Assembly: GCA_024811115.1 (NCBI GenBank)
Contig: JAKOGH010000851.1
Location: 186,001-250,000, forward strand
Direction of reading: 5' to 3'
DNA from: Terana coerulea
Lineage: Eukaryota; Basidiomycota; Agaricomycetes; Polyporales; Phanerochaetaceae
DNA length: 64,000 bases
Shown: positions 36,137-46,396 of the stretch, piece by piece
How positions within the stretch are numbered: position 1 is the stretch's first letter
How the letters are laid out: each line of letters opens with the position of its first letter
The notes under the pieces: model-generated
The model's database searches: none
What the model was told of the DNA's origin: nothing
What the model saw: only the letters and a program-made list of their open reading frames with translations
Position numbers and translations under genes: made by a program

Positions 36137-39100
36137 ATGGCCACCATCCAGAAGAGGCCGTTCTCGAAAGATTATAGGTATGCATGCACCAAGTCTCGCC
36201 GCTGAGTAGGTGCTAAACGTCTGACAATTGCAGTGGACTCATAAATCAGTCGGTCATCGCTGTAGGACTATTCGTACTCGCCATATCTTTCCATGAATAT
36301 GTGAAGCGGAAGAGACGTGGAAATAATCCACCAAAGGATCTTGGGAGCGTGGAGAGTTGGCAGTTCGGATAGTGAGTTTTAAATAGATCGTTCGGGTTGC
36401 GGGATTTACTTCTGATGTCCGCAGTCTGTACCAAGCGCGGTCATGGGCGAAGTACGTTCAGTACGGAACTGCACACCTGAAATTGTGAACTGAAAACCTC
36501 TGTAGGAGACCTTCTCCCCCAACGCCGCAAGGCTGGCCGCTGTCTTGGGTTCGTCAAGCACTATCATTCCCCGACGCTCAATTCAACGAGTTGCGAGGTG
36601 TTGATGCCTCACTGTACATTCGCTTTCTCAAAGGATGTGGTGCGTCAGTCCCATTGTGTCTTCGTATGTCTTACCCACAAAACATATGCCTTGCGCAGTG
36701 CGTTTCACCTTCGCACACACCCTCACAACCTTCCCGATTCTTCTCCCGATTCACGTAACTTTCGCAGACGCAAGTGTGTCTCCCAAGTCCATGACAAGAG
36801 CTTCGATAACGTCTCTCGTCGGTACGGACAAAGGCGCATCACTGCTCTGGATCCACTTGCTCCTGCTCATATGGGTGACCATCAGTTGGATGGGAACACT
36901 GCATTGGATTATCCGTGGCACATTCGCTTTCCGTGCTGCGAAGATCCGCGAGGCTGCCGCACGCGCGGCAGGGCAGGCGCAGGCTGAAAAGGATTCTCAA
37001 TACCACCCGCATCCGCATCCTCAGTATCCCTTCCAGGCACTCCCATCGCTCGACGATGACCATTCCAATAGGGGAATACGAGCACGGACCATCATGGTCA
37101 CGAATATTCTTCCTGCTCTTCGATCAGAGAGAGAGCTCAAGGAATACTTTGAATACTACATGTCTCGATCCATCCCGAAACCCACCACGGGTATGAGCTC
37201 CGCCGCGCAACCTGGTTTCTTCGACCGGTCAGCCGCTTTCTTTCTGAACAAGGGCATACGTCTCGCTGGCCGTCTCCTGGAACTTCGCACTCGCCAGGCC
37301 CATACGCCCGACTCTCCGACCGATACCAAGCAGGCTTCACAAGATGTCCCGGTCATTGATCGGGTCGTCATAGTACGAAAGATGAGCGAACTTGCTTCTC
37401 TTTTGGAACGACGTGAGGAAGTCTTGCGCAACCTGGAGACGGCTCACATCAAGCTAGCTAAGAACGCTCTGGAAGCTGTCGATGATGCACTCAATGCGAA
37501 CACGAAGACAGTCAAGCTTCGTAATGCTGCCTCTAGGATGTCTTTCGGGCTCGTATCCCGCCCGACACCTCCTGGTTCTCTTGACATAGAGCGTGCCGCT
37601 GGTAGCGACGAAGAGCCCGGCGAGGACCGCATTCATCTACTCGTCCGTACTCTTAAGCATCACCTGCCAGAGCACAAGCCCGCTCTGATCACGAAGGAGG
37701 TCCTACCGCTTTTGAAGCGCCCTTCCGGGCTGCCTCGGTCGGATAGCGGTGTGGAGATGCACGCTCCGCCACATGGTATCTCCCAGAAGCCTATACCGGA
37801 CCAAGAGAAGACCGTGTGGGACGCACTCCTCAGCCTTCCTCGGAGTACGCTTGACGCATACCAGCCTCTCATCCACCTTTCCGCTTTGTTCAGAGGAAAG
37901 ACCGTACCGGCTATTGACTACTACACGACCAAGCTCAACCTTCTCACTGGTCTCATAACCGAGGAACGCTCCCTACCCGCCGCCACCTTCAGCCCATGCT
38001 CCACGGCATTTGTGACATTTGCCGACCCGGCGGATGCAAGGCGCGCGTGCAAGTACCTGGCAGTTCATCCCAACAACCCTGTGAACGCGTGCCTTGTCTC
38101 TATGGCGCCATCATACGAGGATCTGGACTGGACGAGATTGATGAAGTCCGCATATCGAGCAGAGGTGAGTCTATCTTCTTCTGTTTCGTTTTTACATCGA
38201 GCTCACTGCATGTAATCAGTTTGTCAAGGACTGGGTAGTTGATATCGGCGTGTGGTACGTGCTCGTGTACAAGCATATATGCGGGTATTGACCATGTTTG
38301 ATATTGATTTAGGGGCTTCACCATTTTCTGGGTGTTTCCAGTCACAAGTATCGTCGGTCTGGTGTCCATCCAGAACATCAGTGCTTTCTGGCCTGGTCTG
38401 GTATGTTGTTGCCTCCTCATGTGCAGCGCAACCTTATATATATCACGATTGTCAGAAAAACTACCTGGACCATCACGAGTTCCAGTCTGAGGTTCTTCAG
38501 TCATTTTTACCGACGCTTCTCGTGGCCCTATTGACGCTGCTCATCCCTCTGATTCTTTGTGAGGGCGCCGCGCATCTGTTTCTGCAGTCTCATTCTAACA
38601 TCTCATTCAGTGCTCATTGCGAAGAAAGCCCACACGATCAACACACTGTCAGCTCTGCACGACCGAATCATGACGCGGTACTACAAGTTCCTGATCGTCA
38701 ATGTTTTGGTGTTCTTCTGCGTTGGCACAGCGGCGCTGCAGTCTTTCCTCGTGTCATTCAAATCCGTCGCCGGAGAGCAGCTACTTCAAGTTGTTGCTGA
38801 CAGTTTCCCTACTGCCGGGCCTTTCTACGTCGGTTGGTGTAAGTACTTCCCTGTCGTTGTTGTGGGGTCGATTAGCTGAGCTCCGTGCGTATGCAGTGAT
38901 ATTTACCATGGGTATACATGGAGCTTTGGAGGTTGGCCTGTGTGAGTACTATATTGCTTGCGTTGCACTGACAGCTGCTCATCAACCTTCGTAGTTGGGG
39001 TGCGTTACTTGTGCATCGTACTCTGGGGAAGCTAATAAACCAATGTATAGCTCCCGCTGATACTGTATCCCAGTACAAAGCGACAGGCCACTCCTCGAAA

Positions 39101-41092
39101 GCGCGCCGTCGGTATACGGCCTCGTACCTTCAATTATTACTGTGAGCTGTTCCCCTCAAGCGAACTTGCGCAAATGCTGAGCTCCGCCGGTGCAGACTGG
39201 TTACCAAACCATCTTTTGGTTGTACACATTCTCCTGTTATTTGCCGTACTCAATCCCTTGATAATACCCTTCGGGCTCATGTACTTTTGCGTCGAAACTG
39301 GTAGGTGTCTGCGGATCTTGTCACGCTACACGCACTAACGAAAATCACAGCGGTGGTGAAGAACCAACTGCTTCATGTTTATGCTAAGAACTATGAACGT
39401 AACGGCCAAGCGCTTTTGGTTAGAATAGTTCGATACTCCCTTGATGGTGAGTGCGCCCACGTTATCACAGCAATTGCAACGCTGACGTTCAGTTGGAAGG
39501 CCTCATTTTAGCGCAGGTCAGTATAGGCACCCAGCCAGTCTATAGGACTATGTGACTGACTGACAGTTCTGTTTTTCTTCAGGCTGTATTCCTAGCGTAT
39601 ATGGTTGTACTGAAGCACAAAGCGAATGTTGGTGTGTCCGCAGTCCTGATCATTTTGACCGTCTTCATGAAGATCAGGTGCGTCTTATATGGTTTTGGCT
39701 TCTCTATAATGCTAATACATCCTCCCAACATATAGTCTGACCCGGTTCTGTCGGACAAAGTTTGAGCGCGATGACCTATTGGAAGCTCAAATCCTCTCTG
39801 GCTCTTTGGCGCCAAACGACTCCCAAGTGCCGGAGGAGCCCTCGGACAATGAAGATCTTGTTCGAGAAGACAAGGGACCGTCATCTGAGCCTCGGTCGAA
39901 ATTGGAACGCTGGACTTGGAAGCTCCATAACCACGTCGGCCTTTCTTATAAAACTGTTGTACATCGCCATCATCGCGACCAACGCATGCCCAACCCTTTC
40001 AGCCATCGTTCCTCCGGCGAATCTTCGTTGCCACTTCACTCATATGCGTCCACGGCCGGACTTCTATCCAAGGACCCTCTTGATACCTCAGCATCCATTC
40101 CTGTCATGATGAACGAACCAATTCACGAAAGCCCCGCTGAAGAGATGCCCTCAGCTCACCACGAAGAGATACGTCCGGCGCTGGTCGCCAAACATTCCCC
40201 GCACCCGGTATGGGACGATGAGTCAAACGCCGATACCCCTTATGACAACCCATATTATACCCGAACCATCAGCGACACCTTATGGCTTCCGCGCGATCCG
40301 ACAGGCTTACTTGACTTAGACGACACAGTAGACCTGCGAATGGCTCTCACGAGTGAGCCGGGGGCAGGCAAGCTCGGTGCTTGGCAGGAGGATGAATTCC
40401 TCTGTAGTGCTTTCTCGTCAGTCTTCGCAACTAGCTTTGGTAGCGTGGAGGACGAAGAGATCTACGTCTCTGCGCGGCAGTCGGGGCAGCTCAGTGCCAG
40501 TGAGCCCGTCTCACCACCAGCCTCTGGAAGCGCCATCCTTCCAGAGCCGTTACCGTCACGGGAGCGGTCGCTATCTCGTCCAGACACCGGATCTCGAAAA
40601 CCATCTACCCTTCCGCGAAAACCGAGCGACACCAGTGGAATCAGCGGACAGCCATCGAGTCCTCGACGGCCCACGCTCCCGCGGGATCGAACGAAGTCTG
40701 CTGGCTTTAGGTCATTCTCGCTCGGTACCGAGTCGATGCCCACTGCGAGCAGACCGTCATCTCACCTCACTATTCCTTCGATGAATCGACAACGTTCAAC
40801 GTCTGTGGATGCTTGGAGTGTTGGACCACATTCACTCAGCCCGTCACAACTCAGCACAAGTTCACCTGCTATGCGCTCAGTTCTCAGGATGTCCAACCAC
40901 CGGATGCCCAGTAGCGCAAACTCTGCTTGCGGGAACAGCATCGTGTCTACTCGGGACGTCGTCGTGAGCGAAGCCATCGCGGAGGAGCAGGTCGCTGCCC
41001 AAGAGCGCCAGCGCCAAGAAGAGGCCGACGAGGAAAAGGCGAAGGAACCCCGGTCATGGCTCACATCCTGGCTCTATTCCAAAGGCCAATGA
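36137..41092 (+). CDS. CSC1/OSCA-family osmosensitive cation channel
   Basis: A multi-exon gene (about 15 exons) with all traced junctions in frame. The N-terminus MATIQKRPFSKDYSGLINQ leads to the first membrane helix (VIAVGLFVLAISF). Two more helices follow (FTFAHTLTTFPILLPIHV, LLWIHLLLLIWVTISWM), then a long cytosolic loop containing TIMVTNILPALRSERELKEYF. The RSN1/DUF221 channel core comes next: DWVVDIGVWGFTIFWVFP, ISAFWPGL, SFLPTLLVALLTLLIPL, YYWLPNHLL. CSC1/TMEM63 proteins are cation channels opened by hyperosmotic or membrane stress. Beyond the last helix the product has an unusually long Ser/Pro-rich tail of nearly 450 residues. Exon 38995-38999 is only 5 nt (TTGGG) between introns of 53 and 51 nt and is required for the frame. 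Confidence 0.93.
38995..38999 (+). other. 5 nt micro-exon of the CSC1 gene
   Basis: TTGGG is bounded on the left by an intron 38942-38994 (gtgagt...gtag, 53 nt) and on the right by 39000-39050 (gtgcgt...tatag, 51 nt). Both introns have the usual length for this genome. With the preceding T it makes Phe-Gly and joins GALEVGL to LPLILYPSTKR in frame. A single 109 nt intron without it throws the frame off. Confidence 0.8.
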
Positions 41093-41521
41093 CGACCTTG
41101 CTTCCTCATGTCCCATGACACAATGTACACCCTTTAATGCTGGGTTTACGGCTGACAGGTAAATTATAGTTTACGATTATAGTCCTCTAATCCTCGGAAG
41201 TAACGATCATGCGAGTGTATGCTGCATGTAACGTCGTCTCTCAACGCGCCTTCCATATATCCTTTATTCCCCCGAGAGCCTTTCCCGTGAGCCCGACGCA
41301 TCTTCCGTCCGCGACGCCGCACGAAGGGGCGTGATCAACGTGCGGATAATCTGACTGTGCATGCGGCTTCCGACAATTTCCCAAGTTACCTGCGGCTCAT
41401 CCTCGCGGCTCGCCGTCGCGAGCGACAGAGGTGATGCCCGAAACTCGGAAGTCTGGATGCATACATATAGGGGGTAAGGTAGATGGATACCATTCACCGA
41501 CTCCAGGTAGCCAAAACGAAA
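41093..41521. other. Intergenic, CSC1 to GH131
   Basis: About 430 bases with the 3' region of CSC1 and the promoter of the GH131 gene. A tatatagggggtaag element near 41464 might serve as a TATA box about 55 bases before the start codon. No other feature seen. Confidence 0.4.
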
Positions 41522-42866
41522 ATGAAGTACTCGGCAGGTCTCACCACTGTCCTTGGCCTTATTGCTGGCGCGAGCGCTGGTACCACCATCTGGACCGGTT
41601 CCTTCAACTCCTATGCTTCGTCGGCCGATTTCGATAAGTGTGAGTCATTACACTTATCTACCAACTACCGACGGCGCTCTAACTTGTGTCTGTAGGGTCG
41701 TGGTCCAGCGAAGTCGGAGAGTATCAATGGGTAATTCGCACTAGTACTAAATGATGATACGGCGCTAAGCCACTGACTTGTGAACTATCTGATAGTACAT
41801 CCACGGTAGCCAGCCGACCAGCCACTATTTATCTTTAGACCCCTCCTTCAAGAACCCGGCGGACACCTCTGAGACACATGGAGCGAAGATGACAATTGAT
41901 TCCACCGCTACCTGGAACTCGCAAATGGAGCGGTAAGCCTTCACTACTATACTAAACAATAGTGCAAACGCCAACGCATAGCCTATTAGTGTCGAGCTCA
42001 TTCCCCAGACGAGCCAAAACCTGGGCACTGGAGAGCTGTTCTATCACTTCTCGATCATGCAAAACGGCACGAACCCACCAGACGTGAGTCCTTTCAATCG
42101 AGTCTGTGTTTTCAGGGATGAAGCTAACGACGCTTCATCCAGTCTACTCTCGAGCACCAAATCTTCTTCTTCGAGTCACACTTCACAGAGTTGAAGTACG
42201 GCGTAGCCCCAACCCCACATCCTTGCAATGGATGGTTCAACAGGTGCCACACTGGAGTGCCCCATTCTCCGCCGGCACCTGGTTCAACTTCGCCTACGAC
42301 ATTAACGTATGCTCCAGCACCTCCGTCCTCTGTATATCTCCTGATGCCTCTGCTTACAGTTCAGCGCGGGCACTGTAGGCCTCTACGCCTCCCAAGGCGG
42401 TAACCCCCTTGTTCGTGTCGCAGACAACGTTGCGGCCTCCACCTCCACCAACTCCGAGGACTTCCACGTCGGCATTCTGCGCATCGTCAACAGCGCCATC
42501 CCCGAGGACTATTACGTCTCCGGCGTGTACATCGAGACCGGCCCGATCACCACCGCTATCGGCAGCGGGAGCCCCGCGGCGCCGCCGTCGGCCCCGTCGT
42601 CGTCGGCCTCGTCGCCTGGGACAACCTCTGCACCGACGACGTCTGCACCACACCCGAGCACGACTGTCTCCAGCGCAACTTCTGCCGCCCCTGGGCCTCT
42701 GCAGTCGCAGTACGGCCAGTGCGGCGGTACCGGTTTCACTGGCCCGACAGCTTGCGTAGCCCCCTTCACCTGCAAGGCTGTCTCTCCCCGTACTATTCCC
42801 AGGTAAGTTCGATACAAAGCGTTTGAATCAGGGCGTGGTTGCTGACAACAGACACAGTGCCTATAA
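41522..42866 (+). CDS. Secreted GH131 beta-glucanase with C-terminal CBM1
   Basis: Seven exons: 41522-41639, 41696-41730, 41796-41932, 41990-42083, 42143-42306, 42360-42802, 42858-42866. They give 333 residues after two missing bases are supplied. A signal peptide ([19 protein letters not shown]) precedes the GH131 domain: [95 protein letters not shown] Ser/Pro/Thr linker leads to a family 1 carbohydrate-binding module ([15 protein letters not shown], then YYSQCL). GH131 enzymes cut beta-1,3-, 1,4- and 1,6-glucans including cellulose, outside the cell. The last exon encodes only Cys-Leu-stop. Frames shift by one missing base at the C4 runs 42213-42216 and 42786-42789. Confidence 0.93.
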
Positions 42867-43059
42867 TTATTTGAATGCGAGTCGGGCGTTGGATCAGTGC
42901 ATTGTCTGCAAAATTTATCGGTATTATAGAAATGGAGATATTCCTACCGTCATACTTATAAGAAAAAGAACCAACTGCATCATGCATGCGCACCAGAATG
43001 GGTAAGTCATATTCAACTTGTGAAGAGGGTATATACAGCCGAGTTATTCGGCGGAGTGG

Positions 43060-44666
43060 CTATATAGCGTTCTCCACGAGGTTCAGCGCGTGAGCTGTAT
43101 GATGTACATGGCATGCAGTCATCGCTGGTATGCCTCTCGGAACCTGCGCGTGCACCTTGTCCAACAGCAGCTCAAACTCCCTTGGCGTTACGCGGCTTCC
43201 ACACAGCACCTCAAAGGTTTCCAGATGTGCTATCTCAGAGACAGCTGCCTCTATGGAGTTCCAGTCTCGCGTGACTGCGGTGTCGGAGTCGTGAAATGCC
43301 ATGGTTATACTGTAGACTGCCCACTCCACTTCGGGCCTTGGTTGGGAGGCATCGTCTTCGGAGAAATAAGGCCGAGTTTTGAAGGCAACAGCCGCGCTGC
43401 TAGGGAACCCGCCGAACATACTGACAATAAATGCGTATTGATCTGTAGTGTGGGCGTGAGTAAGCATATACGAGGTTACGACAGCCATGTGAGCTTACCA
43501 GTGCTGCCATCCTCCTGACATTTTTTTTGCAAAGCGTAGACCGCCTACAGACGGGCCGCCTAAAGTAAGCAGCGTCTTGACAAGCTGCACAATTGCAAGC
43601 ACGGGGCCACTAGCGATCTGCCTAAATCGCTGTCCGCTCGAATACTGCATACTTGTGACAGCATATATCCAGGCAAAGGCCGGGTTCGATGTGCAATTAT
43701 ACGCGGTTAATTGCTGTAAACGGCGGCATGCGAAAATCCCACTGGTATTCAAAGCTTCTTCAAGCTGGGGTTCCTGGTGCCTTCTATCATCCCAAGCCAC
43801 GTGAAAGAGGTGTAGGTGTTCTATGCAGGACAGACTTCCAAGCGTCCGAGCGAGAGAAGAGAACGAGGGGAATCGACACATGGACAAGGTAACTTTCGTA
43901 AGTTGGATGCCTGTAAAACATGGACGCACGGATGACAGAAGGATGTCCATGCATGCTGGCGGAACGAAACACTCCAATGTCTCGAGGCAGGGCAACCGCA
44001 AGAGTGCCTGGCGTATGAAGCGTAACGATAGCATCGACATGCAATCCCACCCGTCAAACGCGATGTGGAAAATGTGGCGCGAAAGGTCGCCAGAGATGGG
44101 TGACTGGATGATGACCAGGAGCTGCTTCAGGTCCATGAGCGATCTGAGCCATAGCTTGCCAAATAGTAAGGGCCGAAATAGACGGCTCCAGGATCTGCAA
44201 ACCGCAGCGACATTCCGCAAGTCATGCTTATAACGTCCGTGCCTAAAAGAAGGTCTCGCGATGTCAAAGCCACGTGCAAATAACCAGGCATAGCTCGCGA
44301 CATACATTTCTTCCCTGGACGGAACGAGATGCCCGAGAGTCAATGCCAGTAGCTCGTCTGGTAGCTTTCCCCACATTCCGAGTTCGACAGCGACACAGGA
44401 AGAATTGTCCTCCTGGCCTTGTTCGCACCCAGAATGCATGCCGTTTTCTTCATTGATTCGAAGGGCTTCATCAGCTTTGACATGTTCAGTCCAATTTCTT
44501 GCAAAATATGGCATGGATGACGGTGAGATTGGTAGATCGCTATCATGCTGTACCACTGTTGAGTTAGCCAGTGTTTTTGAACTGAAGTGACATTTCGTAC
44601 CTCATCGACAGGATGCATCAATGGTTGCAATAAGTTGTTATGCGAATAGGTATCATTTATTGACAT
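43060..44666 (-). CDS. F-box-like protein, one frame break
   Basis: Three exons on the complement. The first (44666 to about 44586) starts MSINDTYSHNNLLQPL and joins across a 54 nt intron to HDSDLPISPSS. The main exon contains an F-box-like region, GKLPDELLALTLGHL, then LRNVAAVCRSWSRLFRPLLF, followed by leucine-rich stretches (LPCLETLECF, CIEHLHLFHVAW). The last exon, from about 43439 to 43060, reads QYAFIVSMFGGFPSSAA onward. The frame only joins exon 3 if the A8 run (T8 on the plus strand, 43521-43528) is shortened by one, giving LRFAKKCQEDGSTDQYAF. Presumed SCF adaptor; the target is unknown. It is not close to the two F-box-like paralogues on the left. Confidence 0.7.
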
Positions 44667-44983
44667 GCCAAGTGGTCAGTAATCCAGGACATCAAATCTC
44701 AGGTGGTGTATGAGATGGTGACCGAGAAGGAACAACACAGGCTCTCAGGAGCGCGTACTGACATACACGTGTCCTCGGATCTAGGTCGCAGAACTCAGTT
44801 CTAAGAGCGCCCTCTGCAACCTTGCTGCGACCCTGCATTACAAGCTCTGCAGAAATATCGTGCCAATGCAATCATTACATGCATTGTGAGTTCACCACAC
44901 GCTTATCACTGCAAAAAGAGTAGTATTGCATCAAGATAATTCTGCCGGCCTGTCCTCCGACTACTCATGGCCAGGACGTAGTC
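44667..44983. other. Intergenic, F-box gene to SOD gene
   Basis: About 320 bases upstream of the F-box gene and downstream of the superoxide dismutase gene, both on the complement. No coding or structured feature was recognised. Confidence 0.4.
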
Positions 44984-45830
44984 TCAAACGACACCTATCC
45001 AAGACGTGAGCATGATACTCAGTTGGGATGCTGTCGGTTCTCACCGATGACTCCACAAGCAGCTCGGGCCCCAGCGTTTCCAGTCTTGAGCGACTCTTCA
45101 TTGTCACCTCGACCAAGATCATCAATGCCCTGCAGGTACCCTCAGCAAATCACATGTAGAAATATGAGAGTCGGCGTACCGCATGCAAGACAACGCTGCG
45201 CCTGTAAAGGGAGGTCCATCAGTTCGAACCCTTTAGAGTGGATGTTGACGACATACCCGACGATGCTGAGCGGGCCACTCAACGAAATAAATTTGTCTTC
45301 AAAACTGAACTTGGAGTTACCGTCCTTGTCGCTCTCAATATTCCCGAGGTCGCCGACGTGTCTCTCCTTGTCGCCAGGGGCGCCATGGTTCTTGTTGTAC
45401 GGGTTGAAGTGGGCCCCTGCGCTCAGACATCCGTTGGAGAGATCGCCAGACACGCTATGGTAACTTGTTGGTCAGAGCTGCACAATGTTTCACAGCGTTG
45501 AACGACGCACTGGATATGGAAGCCACGCTTCACCGAGGAGTCCAAGTTCTTCAGGTCGCCTGTAATCGTGACCGTGTCCAGCGGGTGGGACTGCTCGAAG
45601 GTCACTGTCCCGTTAACGTCCGAGTCGCCCTTGAGCACAACGACTGCCTGCGACTTGGTTTCCAGCACCTCGCTTGTCGAAAGATACACATTAGATCACA
45701 CCTTCTGTACGACCGGAACTGGGGCAGCTGGCTTCAGGAGAAGCCAGAGGATGGACGCTCCTGCCAGGACGGTGAGGACCGTAACAAGAGTGCGGCTTGT
45801 TTGCTTGGACTTGGCTGCGTAGTTATCCAT
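44984..45830 (-). CDS. Cu/Zn superoxide dismutase with N-terminal membrane anchor
   Basis: A multi-exon gene on the complement starting at 45830. All catalytic residues are visible. Copper and zinc histidines sit in [26 protein letters not shown] (with the zinc aspartate) and VVLHAGIDDLG. The disulphide cysteines are in GCLSAG and ACGVIG, and the active-site arginine is in NAGARAACG. The enzyme dismutates superoxide to peroxide and oxygen. Unlike cytosolic SOD1, it begins [14 protein letters not shown] followed by a hydrophobic helix ([18 protein letters not shown]) at residues 15-32 and a Pro-rich linker. This suggests a type II membrane protein with the enzyme outside the cytosol. The intron between VPVV and LETKSQAVV (about 45675-45715) is short and its exact ends are uncertain. 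The C-terminal codons Val-Val-stop are on a tiny final exon. Confidence 0.9.
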
Positions 45831-46396
45831 GCTCGCTGTTGCTGACGACGAGGGCGACGGTGTGAAGGACGTTAGGAAGAGGAATGCGTATGCCCATGCT
45901 GAGAGGCATTTATGCTGAGAAAGACGTCAAGTGTATGGCTCGTGTGATCTCATCACGACTTGCTCACTCGCCATCGCGCCCGACGGCGAACTCATGTAGC
46001 GGCTGATCCGAACGTGCAATTATAGTAACTCAGTGTAGCGATTCAACATCGAGAGTCACTCTTACTCGGCGTTATGCCGTGACTTGACTACGAACTAGTG
46101 TGTGGATCCATATACAACCATCCAATGGGCATATCTATCCTATCCCTATAGTTTGTAAGTATATACGCGAGTAGCTGCGAGGGGATAATGAGCGGTGATG
46201 ATGTACGAGTGAACGAAAAGCAGTATTAGGCGAATGAAGGAGCCGAGTTAAAACGAATGGTAGGATGTTCGGAGGAGCAATTACAGAACAGCAGGTTGAG
46301 GACGACTGGTACCAATAACGGAGCAACAGGCAGCGAGCGCGAGCGGTGCAGATGACGAGTAGATGTGCAGGACTGAGAGCGGCGGGTAATAAGCGA
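45831..46396. other. Intergenic, SOD gene to YPK1
   Basis: About 565 bases containing the promoter of the SOD gene and the 3' region of the YPK1 gene. No further gene is supported; in-frame codons downstream of the YPK1 donor at 46490 are intron read-through. Confidence 0.4.
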
